NCBI RefSeq assembly: GCF_008704715.1
Contig: NZ_CP023689.1
Coordinates: forward strand, 744,001-808,000
Source: Streptomyces chartreusis
Lineage (GTDB): Bacteria > Actinomycetota > Actinomycetes > Streptomycetales > Streptomycetaceae
DNA: 64,000 bases
Direction: 5' to 3'
A program made the position numbers and the translations under genes. Of the stretch, positions 26,359 to 33,884 are shown piece after piece. Below the pieces are notes generated by a model. That model worked only from the letters and a program-made list of their open reading frames with translations, was not told where the DNA came from and did no database searches. The first letter of the stretch is position 1, and each line of letters opens with the position of its first letter.

Positions 26359-27312
26359 CTACTCGGTTCCCGGCGCATCGAACAGGGCGCTCACGGACTC
26401 CCCGTTGTGAATGCGGCGCACGGCCTCGGCGAGCGCCGGAGCGATGGACAGGACCTTCAGCTTCTCGGTGCGCTCCTCGGCCTGGATCGGCACGGTGTTG
26501 GTGCACACGATCTCCAGTACGTCCGGCTGCTCGCCGATCCGCTTCAGCGCCCCGGCCGCGAAGAGGCCGTGCGTACAGGCGACACGGATCGAGCGCGGCC
26601 CCAACTCCCGCAACCGGTCGAGGAGTTCGATGACCGTGCTGCCCTTGGCGATCTCGTCGTCCAGGATGATGACGTCGCGTCCGGCCACCTCGCCGATGAC
26701 CGAGCTGATGCTGACCCGGTCGTCCGCGAACCGCTGCTTGGCGCCGGCGGCGACCTGGGCGCCGATCAGCCGCGCGAACGCGGCCGCTTCCTTGGCGTTG
26801 CCGAGGTCCGGGGACACGACGGTCGTACGGGAGAGGTCGTACTGCCGGAAGTGCGCGGCGAGCTCGCGCAGAGCGTGCAGGTGGTCGACCGGCACCGTGA
26901 AGAAGCCGTGCACCTGGGGCGCGTGCAGGGTCATGGCGAGAACACGGCTCGCGCCGGCCGCGACCATCAGGTCGGCGACCAGCCGGCCGCCGAGTGAGAT
27001 GCGGGGCGCGTCCTTCTTGTCGGAGCGGGCGTAGGAGTAGTGCGGCATCACGACGGTGATCCGGCTGGCGGACGCCCCGCGGGCCGCGTCGCACATCAGC
27101 AGCAGCTCGACGAGGTGCTCCTGGACCGGCCTGACCAGCGGCTGGATCAGGAAGACGTCCCGCTCCCGGCAGTTGGCCTGGAGCTGCACCTCCAGGCAGT
27201 CGTTGGCGAACCGGCTGACCCGGGTCGGGCTGAGCGGTACCCCCAGATGCGCGCAGACCTCCGCCGCCAGCTCGGGGTGGGCACTACCGCTGAACACGGC
27301 GATCTCTCGCAC
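26359..27312 (-). CDS. prs: Ribose-phosphate pyrophosphokinase (PRPP synthetase), atypical
   Basis: A 317-residue enzyme that makes 5-phosphoribosyl-1-pyrophosphate from ribose 5-phosphate and ATP. The N-terminal IAVFSGSAHPELAAEVCAHLG, the flexible-loop region MPHYSYARSDKKD, the catalytic TLHAPQVHGFF and VSPDLGNAKEAAAFA match the family. The PRPP loop reads ILDDEIAKGST rather than the usual VDDMIDTAGT, marking a divergent, probably secondary, paralogue. It starts at GTG with GAGGAG upstream. The main housekeeping copy should be elsewhere on the chromosome. Confidence 0.88.
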   Translation of the reverse strand: MREIAVFSGSAHPELAAEVCAHLGVPLSPTRVSRFANDCLEVQLQANCRERDVFLIQPLVRPVQEHLVELLLMCDAARGASASRITVVMPHYSYARSDKKDAPRISLGGRLVADLMVAAGASRVLAMTLHAPQVHGFFTVPVDHLHALRELAAHFRQYDLSRTTVVSPDLGNAKEAAAFARLIGAQVAAGAKQRFADDRVSISSVIGEVAGRDVIILDDEIAKGSTVIELLDRLRELGPRSIRVACTHGLFAAGALKRIGEQPDVLEIVCTNTVPIQAEERTEKLKVLSIAPALAEAVRRIHNGESVSALFDAPGTE

Positions 27313-27510
27313 GATCCGCTCCTCGCATGATCATTCCGGGTGGCGCCCTCATGCTACTTACCTCAGCAGAAACGTTGCTGCCCACCTGTGCGCGCGTCGC
27401 GGCCGCCCCTGGTGCGCCGGCCTGCTCCGGGCAGGGGCGCCGATCAGCCAACGCACAGATCTGACAAGGGATTTGGGGGTACTCGGAACATAGGAAGGAG
27501 GAACGTCGAC

Positions 27511-28173
27511 ATGACGACTTCCATCAAGCGCATCAACAAGCGCATGCCCGGCTGGGCGAAGGCGGTGAGCGCCCTGGTGCTCGTGCTCGTCGTCTTCTTC
27601 GCCGGGATCCGGCTGAGCGTGCTCCCCGGCCTGAAGGACCTGTTCGGCACCGAGACCAACGACCGCTCGGGTCCGGCACTGCTCCAGTCCATCCAGGACA
27701 TGAGCCGTTACGACGCCGCCTCCGGCAACTTCCAGATCGTCGTGGATCTGGAGAAGGACGCCAAGTTCCTGCCCGACGCGATCCGCGGCACCCGCACGCT
27801 GTACGTCGGCGCGGGCACCGTGGACGCCTATGTCGACCTCGGAAAGGTCGGCGCCGACGACGTCACGGTCAACGACGACCGTACGTCCGCCACGCTCCGA
27901 CTGCCGCACGCCGCCCTCGGCGAGCCGTCCCTCGACCCCGACCGCTCCTACGCCGTCTCCAAGCAGCGCGGTCTGCTCGACCGCCTGGGCGACCTCTTCT
28001 CGGACAACCCCAACAGCGAGCAGGCGGTCCAGAAGCTCGCGGTGCGGCACATCGGCGACGCCGCCAAGGAGAGCGGGCTGACCAGGCGCGCCGAGACCAA
28101 CACCACCGACATGCTCCAAGGGCTGCTGCACTCCCTGGGCTTCAAGGAGGTGAAGGTGACGTACACGGCCTGA
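27511..28173 (+). CDS. DUF4230 membrane-anchored protein
   Basis: A 220-residue protein with a basic N-terminus, one transmembrane helix at about residues 15-38 (KAVSALVLVLVVFFAGIRL) and an extracytoplasmic domain containing ASGNFQIVVDLEKDAKFLPDAIRGTRTLYVG and DAYVDLG, typical of DUF4230. The function of the family is unknown. The start ATG has AAGGAGG upstream. It is divergent from the PRPP synthetase and converges on the antiporter operon with only 3 nt between stop codons. Confidence 0.83.
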   Translation: MTTSIKRINKRMPGWAKAVSALVLVLVVFFAGIRLSVLPGLKDLFGTETNDRSGPALLQSIQDMSRYDAASGNFQIVVDLEKDAKFLPDAIRGTRTLYVGAGTVDAYVDLGKVGADDVTVNDDRTSATLRLPHAALGEPSLDPDRSYAVSKQRGLLDRLGDLFSDNPNSEQAVQKLAVRHIGDAAKESGLTRRAETNTTDMLQGLLHSLGFKEVKVTYTA

Positions 28174-28176
28174 CCC

Positions 28177-29937
28177 CTATCCCGCCAGGCCGGGCAGTGC
28201 CAGCGCCCCGAGCACGGTGGCGCCCACCAGGACCCAGGCCACGTAGTCCCCGACGTGCCCGGACTGGAGGCGTCGCAGCGGCAGTGCCCGGCGCGGGGCG
28301 GCGAGCCACCCCGGCCGGGTCACCGCGAGGGCCGCGAGGCCGAGGGCCAGCGCGGTCGCGACGAGGTCGAGCAGCACACCGGCCGGGCTCCAGTGCGGTG
28401 CCGGCACCACGGCACCGCCGGACCCGGCCTCGTTGACGGCGTGCGAGAGGACCTCGCCGAAGCCGGGGGCCACGCCGACGGCGAGCGATCCGGCCAGCAG
28501 CAGCGCGGGGACTGCGGTCATCGTGTCGGGGATCCGGCTGAGCCGGTGCCGGGTCTCGGGCCGCTCACCGGCGCCGGTCGTCTCGTACTCGGTGTCGTCC
28601 TCGGGGGCGGGGCCGAGGCCGAGGAACACCCGGGCCGCGACCCGCAGGACCGCCCCGGCGGTGACCGCGCTCGCGACGACGTAGAGGGCGATCAGCGGCC
28701 CGCCCACCGCCTTCTCCGTGACGGCCTTGCCCAGACCCGTGCCGAAGGGCGGGAGTCCGGCGAGCGCCAGCCCGCCGACGGCGTACATCACGGCGACGCC
28801 GCGCAGTTCGCGGGCCCTGCCGTGCAGCGCATGCTCGTCGACGTTGCCGTAGCGGTCGAGGAGGATGCCGGTGCAGGCGAACAGCGCGGCCTTCACACCG
28901 GCGTGACCGAGGACGTACAGCGCGACCCCGTCGTCGGCCTCGGGACTCAGCACGCCGATGCCGATCAGGAACAGCCCGGTGTGGGCGACCGTCGAGTACG
29001 CCAGGAGCCGCTTGATGTGGCGCTGGTACCAGCACATGACGGCGCCGATCATCGCCGTCACCGCGCCGAGCACGAGCAGTGACCGCTCCAGGTCGGCCGC
29101 CGGGATGCCGCCGGGTCCGGCGAAGACTGTGCCGTACACCCGCCAGACGCCGTACACGCCGAGTTCGACCATGACGCCCGACAGCAGCATGCACACGGGG
29201 GTGGGTGCGACGGCGTGGGCGTCCGGGAGCCAGAAGTGGAAGGGAACGGCGGCGGACTTGATCAGCAGGCCGGTCAGGACGAGGACGAAGGCGGCGAGGA
29301 CGAGGCCGTCCGGCGGTCCGTGCGCATCGAGGGCTCGGCCGATCTGGGCCATGGAGAGCTCGCCGGTGCGGGCGTAGAGCAGGCCGATGCCCATGAGCAT
29401 GGCGTACGCGCCGAGCGAGGTGACGACGCCGAAGGTCAGCGCGCCCTGCACGGCCTTGGCCTCCTCGACACGGGTGCCGGTCAGCGCGTAGGCGACGACG
29501 CTCATCAGCTCGAACCACACGAACGCGTTGAACAGGTCGCCCGCGATGGCGAACCCGCACATGCCGGCCTGGAGGAGCAGGATCAGCGCGGGGAACGAGC
29601 CCGCGTGCCGGCGCGGGGGTTCGTCGAAGTAGCGCCAGGAGTAGGCCAGGGCGGCCAGCGTCAGCACGGAGGCCAGGGCCGCCATGCCGAGCCCGGGGCC
29701 GTCGCCGACAAGGACGATTCCCACGCCGTGGCCGTCGACGGGCGTCCAGCCGCCGGCCCATTCGGCCATCGGCGGCGAGGAGTTCAGCAGCAGGGTGATC
29801 GCGAGTCCTGCGGTGCCCGCCGAGACGGCGCATCCCACGGACTCCGCGAGGACGCGCGGCACCCGGCGTCCGCCCGCGACCAGGAGGGCGGCCCCGCACA
29901 GCGGTACGGCGACGAGCAGCGGGAGCAGGTCGTTCAT
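28177..29937 (-). CDS. mnhD: Cation/proton antiporter subunit D (MrpD/MbhH, NuoN-like)
   Basis: A 586-residue integral membrane protein with about 14 helices, homologous to the proton-pumping NuoL/M/N subunits. Diagnostic segments are FNAFVWFELMSVVAYAL, SAAVPFHFWLPDAHAVAPTPVCMLLSGVMVELGVYG (conserved Lys/His/Pro channel region) and RHIKRLLAYSTVAHTGLFLIGIG. It is the only large pump subunit in this operon, where full Mrp complexes have two. The ATG overlaps the stop of the upstream subunit C gene (ATGA), so translation is probably coupled. Confidence 0.92.
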   Translation of the reverse strand: MNDLLPLLVAVPLCGAALLVAGGRRVPRVLAESVGCAVSAGTAGLAITLLLNSSPPMAEWAGGWTPVDGHGVGIVLVGDGPGLGMAALASVLTLAALAYSWRYFDEPPRRHAGSFPALILLLQAGMCGFAIAGDLFNAFVWFELMSVVAYALTGTRVEEAKAVQGALTFGVVTSLGAYAMLMGIGLLYARTGELSMAQIGRALDAHGPPDGLVLAAFVLVLTGLLIKSAAVPFHFWLPDAHAVAPTPVCMLLSGVMVELGVYGVWRVYGTVFAGPGGIPAADLERSLLVLGAVTAMIGAVMCWYQRHIKRLLAYSTVAHTGLFLIGIGVLSPEADDGVALYVLGHAGVKAALFACTGILLDRYGNVDEHALHGRARELRGVAVMYAVGGLALAGLPPFGTGLGKAVTEKAVGGPLIALYVVASAVTAGAVLRVAARVFLGLGPAPEDDTEYETTGAGERPETRHRLSRIPDTMTAVPALLLAGSLAVGVAPGFGEVLSHAVNEAGSGGAVVPAPHWSPAGVLLDLVATALALGLAALAVTRPGWLAAPRRALPLRRLQSGHVGDYVAWVLVGATVLGALALPGLAG

Positions 29938-30284
29938 CAGCCGCGCAGCTCGGAGAGTTCGTCGGGGTCGACGGTGCCGTGCCGCTTGGCGACCTGGATG
30001 ACGAGCGCGAGGAGCAGGGCGGTGACGGTGGCGCCCACGACGACGTCGGTCAGGGCAAGGGCCTGGACGACCGGGTCGACGACGGGCCGGGAGCCCGGTT
30101 CGAGGTCGGAGAAGACGGGCGCGGTGGCGTCGTCGCGGTAGCCGACGGCCAGCAGCAGGACATAGGTGCCGCACTGGCACACGGACAGACAGCCGACGGC
30201 GTGGATCAGATTGCGGCTGGTGGCGAGGCCGTAGCAGCCGATGAGGAAGACCCAGGCGGCGACGAGGTAGGGCAGGACGTCCAT
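29937..30284 (-). CDS. mnhC: Cation/proton antiporter subunit C (MrpC/MbhG, NuoK-like)
   Basis: A 115-residue membrane protein with three helices. It contains ATSRNLIHAVGCLSVCQCGTYVLLLAVGY, the region around the conserved NuoK glutamate position in relatives, and ends DPVVQALALTDVVVGATVTALLLAL, the clearest MrpC signature (P-L-P-Q-A-L-V-L-T-A-I-V-I). It couples to subunit D downstream by a 1-nt overlap and follows subunit B by 10 nt. Confidence 0.9.
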   Translation of the reverse strand: MDVLPYLVAAWVFLIGCYGLATSRNLIHAVGCLSVCQCGTYVLLLAVGYRDDATAPVFSDLEPGSRPVVDPVVQALALTDVVVGATVTALLLALVIQVAKRHGTVDPDELSELRG

Positions 30285-30294
30285 CACGGTGTTC

Positions 30295-31035
30295 TCACTT
30301 CCCGTTCCCCTCCTCGATCTCGACGGCCTGGTCCAGGAAGCGGGCGAGCAGCACGACGACCGCACAGGCGACCTCCATGCCGACGGCGGCGTTCAGCAGC
30401 GGCACGGTGCCGCCCGAGGACAGGGTGTTGAACGTGCCGTACGGCAGCAGGGTGTTGGCCAGGAAGGCCGTCCCGCCGATGAGGCCCGCGAGGCCCGTGA
30501 CCAGGTAGGCCGAGGCCGCCAGGGCGTCGCCGACCTCGAACAGGCCGACCGTGCGGATCCGTTCCAGGGCGCGGTAGTCGGCGCCGAGGTAGAGCAGGTG
30601 CAGGGAGGTCGCGGCGACGACGCCGCCCTGGAAGCCGCCGCCGGGGCTGAGCTGCCCGTGCGCGATGACGTACAGGCCGACGAGCAGCGCGACCGGCAGG
30701 ACGAGGAGGGCGTACCGGCGCACGGGCGGGGCCACGGCGGCGGGTGCGGGCCGGGCGCGGTGCTCGTCGCGGGTCTGCCGCAGCAGGACCACGCAGCCGA
30801 CGACGGCCGCGAAGAGGATGGTCGTCTCGCCGAGGGTGTCGAAGGCGCGCTGGTCGAAGTTGACGGAGGCGATGGCGTTCGCGGTGTGCCGGTCGAGGGA
30901 GGCGTGCACCGCGCGGTCGCCGTACGGGTGCCGGTCGCCGCCGAAGTGCGGCAGGTCCAGGCTTGCCGCGACGAGGAGCGCGGCGACGCCCGCGAGGCCG
31001 ACGGCCACGAGCCACAGCCGGGTGCGCGGGTTCAC
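30295..31035 (-). CDS. mnhB: Fused antiporter subunit: MbhE/MrpA C-terminal region plus MrpB
   Basis: A 246-residue membrane protein joining two units. Residues 1-95 contain VNFDQRAFDTLGETTILFAAVVGC, the conserved strip found at the C-terminus of MrpA and in MbhE. Residues 105-246 are MrpB/MbhF, with HGQLSPGGGFQGGVVAATSLHLLYL and LNTLLPYGTFNTLSSGGTVPLLNAAVGMEV. It starts with GTG 31035 (GGA 8 nt upstream) and overlaps the preceding stop by 4 nt. The fusion fits a complex without a large MrpA, where this segment must be supplied separately. Confidence 0.88.
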   Translation of the reverse strand: MNPRTRLWLVAVGLAGVAALLVAASLDLPHFGGDRHPYGDRAVHASLDRHTANAIASVNFDQRAFDTLGETTILFAAVVGCVVLLRQTRDEHRARPAPAAVAPPVRRYALLVLPVALLVGLYVIAHGQLSPGGGFQGGVVAATSLHLLYLGADYRALERIRTVGLFEVGDALAASAYLVTGLAGLIGGTAFLANTLLPYGTFNTLSSGGTVPLLNAAVGMEVACAVVVLLARFLDQAVEIEEGNGK

Positions 31036-31283
31036 CGCTCGTGTCCTTTGCGCCGTTTGACCTTGCGGACGGACAGGAGCAGCAACAGCGGGGTGAGGGC
31101 GCCGCCGACGGCCAGCTGCGACAGGGCGACGTCGGGCGCCTGGAGCACCGTGAACAGCACGGCGAGCGCGACACCGAGGACGGCCAGCACGAGGGCCTGG
31201 CGGACGGGGTCGCGGACCATTACGGCCACGGTCGCGCAGCCGGCCACCAGCAGCAGCGCGACGACGATCAGCGCGTCAGCCAC
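31032..31283 (-). CDS. Antiporter subunit MbhD-like (DUF4040)
   Basis: An 83-residue membrane protein with three helices. ALVLAVLGVALAVLFTVLQAPDVALSQLAVGGALTPLLLL matches the MbhD/DUF4040 segment, which in classical Mrp systems is part of the MrpA C-terminus (conserved P-D-V-A-L-T/S-x-x-x-V/G). It starts at GTG 31283 inside the 3' end of the upstream gene and ends in a 4-nt overlap with the next, so it sits within a tightly coupled operon. Confidence 0.87.
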   Translation of the reverse strand: MADALIVVALLLVAGCATVAVMVRDPVRQALVLAVLGVALAVLFTVLQAPDVALSQLAVGGALTPLLLLLSVRKVKRRKGHER

Positions 31284-31728
31284 CGCGCACCCCCGCGATG
31301 CCGCCGGACAGCGCGCGGGAGGCTACGAGGTTCCCGCCGATCAGCAGCGCTCCCGTGACGAGGAGCTTCACCGTCTCCCGGCTCGGTCCGGCCGCCGCGC
31401 ACAGCGCCAGCACCACCGCGGCGCCGAGTCCCGCCGTCGCCCAGGTCAGGCCCCGGGCGCGCGGTGGGTCGGCGGCGAGTTCGTCGGCCAGCAGCCGGGC
31501 GAAGACCAGGGTGCCCACCGGGCCGAGCAGGGCGAGGATCAGGGCGAGGTCGACGTACGCGGGGCGGTCGTGGCCCTGGGCGAGCAGCAGCAGGCCGGGG
31601 CAGGCCAGCGCGGTCGAGAGGTTCTGGGCCACGGCTCGGCGGCGCAGCGGGCCGGTGGCGACGCCCCAGAGGGTGGCGCCCACTCCCCCGCCGAGCACGA
31701 GGGCCGCCGCGAGCAGCCAGCCGTTCAT
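31276..31728 (-). CDS. Fused antiporter subunits F and G (MrpF-MrpG/MbhB-MbhC)
   Basis: A 150-residue membrane protein. The first 80 residues follow the MrpF pattern (three helices; RPAYVDLALILALLGPVGTLVFARLL). The last 40 residues, SRETVKLLVTGALLIGGNLVASRAL, fit the C-terminal helix of MrpG (L-K-L-L-L-I... T-N-P-x-A-S-H-A-L). Both subunits are normally separate proteins of about 90-120 residues, so this is a compact fusion. It starts at ATG 31728, overlapping the stop of the short E subunit (ATGA). Confidence 0.72.
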   Translation of the reverse strand: MNGWLLAAALVLGGGVGATLWGVATGPLRRRAVAQNLSTALACPGLLLLAQGHDRPAYVDLALILALLGPVGTLVFARLLADELAADPPRARGLTWATAGLGAAVVLALCAAAGPSRETVKLLVTGALLIGGNLVASRALSGGIAGVRGG

Positions 31729-31907
31729 CGTCCGGTCACCGCCCGGCGGGCCGCGACGGCCGCGAGCGCCGATACGCCGGCGGCGGCCGCACCGACCGCG
31801 AGTTCGAGGGTGTCCACGGTGCTGATCAGGACCAGCCAGAGCAGGGCGAGCGCGATCCACCAGGCCAGGAACTCGGCCGCGGCGAGCAGCGTCGTACGCC
31901 GGTTCAC
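31725..31907 (-). CDS. Short MrpE/MbhA-like membrane subunit
   Basis: A 60-residue protein with two hydrophobic helices, AEFLAWWIALALLWLVLIST and LELAVGAAAAGVSALAAVAARRAV, resembling the N-terminal hairpin of MrpE (normally about 160 residues). The GTG at 31907 has GGGAGG 7 nt upstream. It is the first gene of the antiporter operon, and its stop overlaps the start of the F/G gene. The missing cytoplasmic C-terminal domain may mean a reduced or specialised complex. The family assignment rests on position and hydropathy as much as on motifs. Confidence 0.62.
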   Translation of the reverse strand: MNRRTTLLAAAEFLAWWIALALLWLVLISTVDTLELAVGAAAAGVSALAAVAARRAVTGR

Positions 31908-32137
31908 GCGGCCACCTCCCCGAGCCTGGCTTGTCCGTTTTCTCCAGCTCCGCGCCATCCAAGCACCGCCCCCGCCACCAGGGGCGGCGGCACGCGCGGG
32001 TCTCCGCCCGGAGTGCCCCGGCAGCGGGAAGGGAAACCGGTGAGGGTCGTCGGCGAGCGGCCAAAAGCGACCGCATCGCGGACGGGTTCGGGGGTAAGCG
32101 GCTAACCACCAAGGGAAGTTGAAGACTGGAGGACAAC

Positions 32138-32869
32138 ATGGCCGGTGGATCCCCACCTTCGCGTGTCGCGTTGCACATCGGCAGTCCCAAGACGTCAGGT
32201 GCCGCCAAGACCAAGGGCGGTGCGAAATCCAAGGGCGGCGCGAAGTCGAAGGCCGGTGCGAAGTCCAGGGGTGGAGCGGCCAAGCCGAAGCCGAAGAACT
32301 CCGCCAAGTCGGGACGCTCCACCTGGTTCGGACGTGCCGACAGGTCCAAGGGCGCCGCCAGGACCAAGCCACCCGGCGGGTCCCGGCCCGCCGCACAACC
32401 CGCGCGAAGTCCGCTGCGCGTTCTGACTCGCCTGCTGGCGATGCTGTGCGCCTTCGTCTTCATGGTGGCCTTCGCCGTCGTGCTGGCGAAGCTCACCCTT
32501 CAGCCGTCGCCCGCTTCGGAGGCGCTGACGCACACCAATCTCCAGCCGGGCAGCACGCTGCGGGCCTATCTCGACCAGCCCGAACTCCGGGACGCCGTCA
32601 AACAGATCGGCGGCAATGTGCTGCTGGGCGCGCCGTTCGGTGTCCTGGTCCCCGTGATCGCCCCGAGGACGCGCGGCGTCCTGCGGGTGCTGCTGCTGAC
32701 GGCGACGGTGATGCTTCTCGTCGAGTTCGCGCAGGGCGCCCTGGTGACCGGGCGGGCCTTCGACGTCGACGACGTCATCCTCAACACGACCGGCGCGCTG
32801 ATCGGCTACCTGCTGCTGGGCCGGCGGATGAGCCGCATGGTGCATGCCCGCAAGCCGCGCTCGTCCTAG
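32138..32869 (+). CDS. VanZ family membrane protein with Lys/Gly/Ala-rich N-terminus
   Basis: A 243-residue protein. Residues 18-85 are an unusual basic low-complexity tail with repeats of A-K-S-K-G-G. They are followed by a VanZ-like membrane domain: a helix at about 95-118, then QIGGNVLLGAPFGVLVPVI, VEFAQGALVTGRAFDVDDVILNTTGALIGYLLL. VanZ proteins relate to low-level glycopeptide tolerance, but most are uncharacterised. GGAGG lies 5 nt before the ATG. It is divergent from the antiporter operon across 230 bp, in which no confident promoter was recognised. Confidence 0.85.
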   Translation: MAGGSPPSRVALHIGSPKTSGAAKTKGGAKSKGGAKSKAGAKSRGGAAKPKPKNSAKSGRSTWFGRADRSKGAARTKPPGGSRPAAQPARSPLRVLTRLLAMLCAFVFMVAFAVVLAKLTLQPSPASEALTHTNLQPGSTLRAYLDQPELRDAVKQIGGNVLLGAPFGVLVPVIAPRTRGVLRVLLLTATVMLLVEFAQGALVTGRAFDVDDVILNTTGALIGYLLLGRRMSRMVHARKPRSS

Positions 32870-32891
32870 TGGCCCGCGGACCCCGCCCCTC

Positions 32892-33668
32892 CTAGCGCAG
32901 CACCAGCTGGACTATCGCGCCCGTGCCGACCACGACGATGAACGTGCGCAGTACGGCGGGACGCAGCCGGCGGCCCACGGTGGCTCCGAAGTGGCCGCCG
33001 GCCGCGGACCCGACGGCGAGGAGGGCCACGGCCGTCCAGTCGAAGTCGGCGACGACGAGGAAGAACAGCGCGGCGACGGAGTTGACGACGGCGACCAGTA
33101 CGTTCTTGACGGCGGTGAGGCGTTGCAGTTCGTCGTCGAGGAGCATGCCCATCAGGGCGACGTAGATGATGCCCTGGGCGGCCGAGAAGTAGCCGCCGTA
33201 GACGCTGGCCAGGGTCAGACCGACGAGCAGCAGGGGGCCACCGTCGGGGCGGGCGGACCGTCCCGTGCGGGCCCGGCGGTCGCGGAGTCTCCTGCTGATC
33301 AGTGGCTGGAGGGCGACCAGTACGAGGGCGAGTCCGACCAGGACCGGCACGATCCGTTCGAACGCCGAGGCGGGCAGGGCCAGCAGCAGCGTCGCGCCGG
33401 TGAGCCCGCCGAGCAGGGCGCCGGCGCCCCATTTCAGGACGCGTCGGCGCTGGCCGCGCAGTTCGCGCCGGTACCCGATGGCTCCGCTGATCGAGCCGGG
33501 GATCAGGCCGAGCGCGTTGGAGACCGTGGCGGTGACGGGCGGCAGGCCGGTCGCGAGCAGCACCGGGAACGTGATGAGCGTGCCCGACCCGACGGCGGCG
33601 TTGACGGCACCGGCGGCTGCGCCGGCGCCCAGGACGGCGAGCAGCTCGCCGATGTGTGCGGCGTCCAT
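32892..33668 (-). CDS. TauE/SafE family sulfite/organosulfonate exporter-like permease
   Basis: A 258-residue membrane protein with about seven to eight helices. The two TauE repeats begin AGAAAGAVNAAVGSGTLITFPVLLATGLPPVTATVSNALG and GLTLASVYGGYFSAAQGIIYVALMGMLL. The start was placed at ATG 33668; the frame extends 11 codons further without a ribosome site. The family moves sulfur-containing or other small organic anions; the substrate is not predictable. It converges with VanZ (22 nt between stops). Confidence 0.87.
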   Translation of the reverse strand: MDAAHIGELLAVLGAGAAAGAVNAAVGSGTLITFPVLLATGLPPVTATVSNALGLIPGSISGAIGYRRELRGQRRRVLKWGAGALLGGLTGATLLLALPASAFERIVPVLVGLALVLVALQPLISRRLRDRRARTGRSARPDGGPLLLVGLTLASVYGGYFSAAQGIIYVALMGMLLDDELQRLTAVKNVLVAVVNSVAALFFLVVADFDWTAVALLAVGSAAGGHFGATVGRRLRPAVLRTFIVVVGTGAIVQLVLR

Positions 33669-33764
33669 GGCGAGAAGCCTAGGAACGCGACAGTTCGGCA
33701 ATGGACGAAGGGTGCCGGTGGACAGAGCGGCCCGATCCGGGCGGTTGTCGCCCCCGCCAACTAC

Positions 33765-33776
33765 TGGTCCGTACCA
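33765..33776. promoter_or_regulatory. Candidate GntR/DasR-type operator upstream of the GH16 gene
   Basis: TGGT-CCGT-ACCA, directly upstream of the -35 box of the glucanase gene. It keeps the outer half-sites of the DasR dre element (ACTGGTCTAGACCA) and the flanking AC, but not the centre. Similar boxes precede Streptomyces chitinase promoters. Confidence 0.5.
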
Positions 33777-33781
33777 AAGTA

Positions 33782-33810
33782 TTGACGCCCCCTTTCCTCA
33801 CTCCTTAAAT
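33782..33810 (+). promoter_or_regulatory. Sigma-70-type promoter of the GH16 glucanase
   Basis: TTGACG (33782-33787), 17-bp spacer, TTAAAT (33805-33810). Transcription should begin near 33817, leaving a leader of about 68 nt before the ATG. Confidence 0.68.
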
Positions 33811-33884
33811 CAAGTGGCGACACCTTCACCCCCCACAACGGCCGGCGCACCCGCCCATCGGGTCGCCGCACGGAAGGGAGCACC

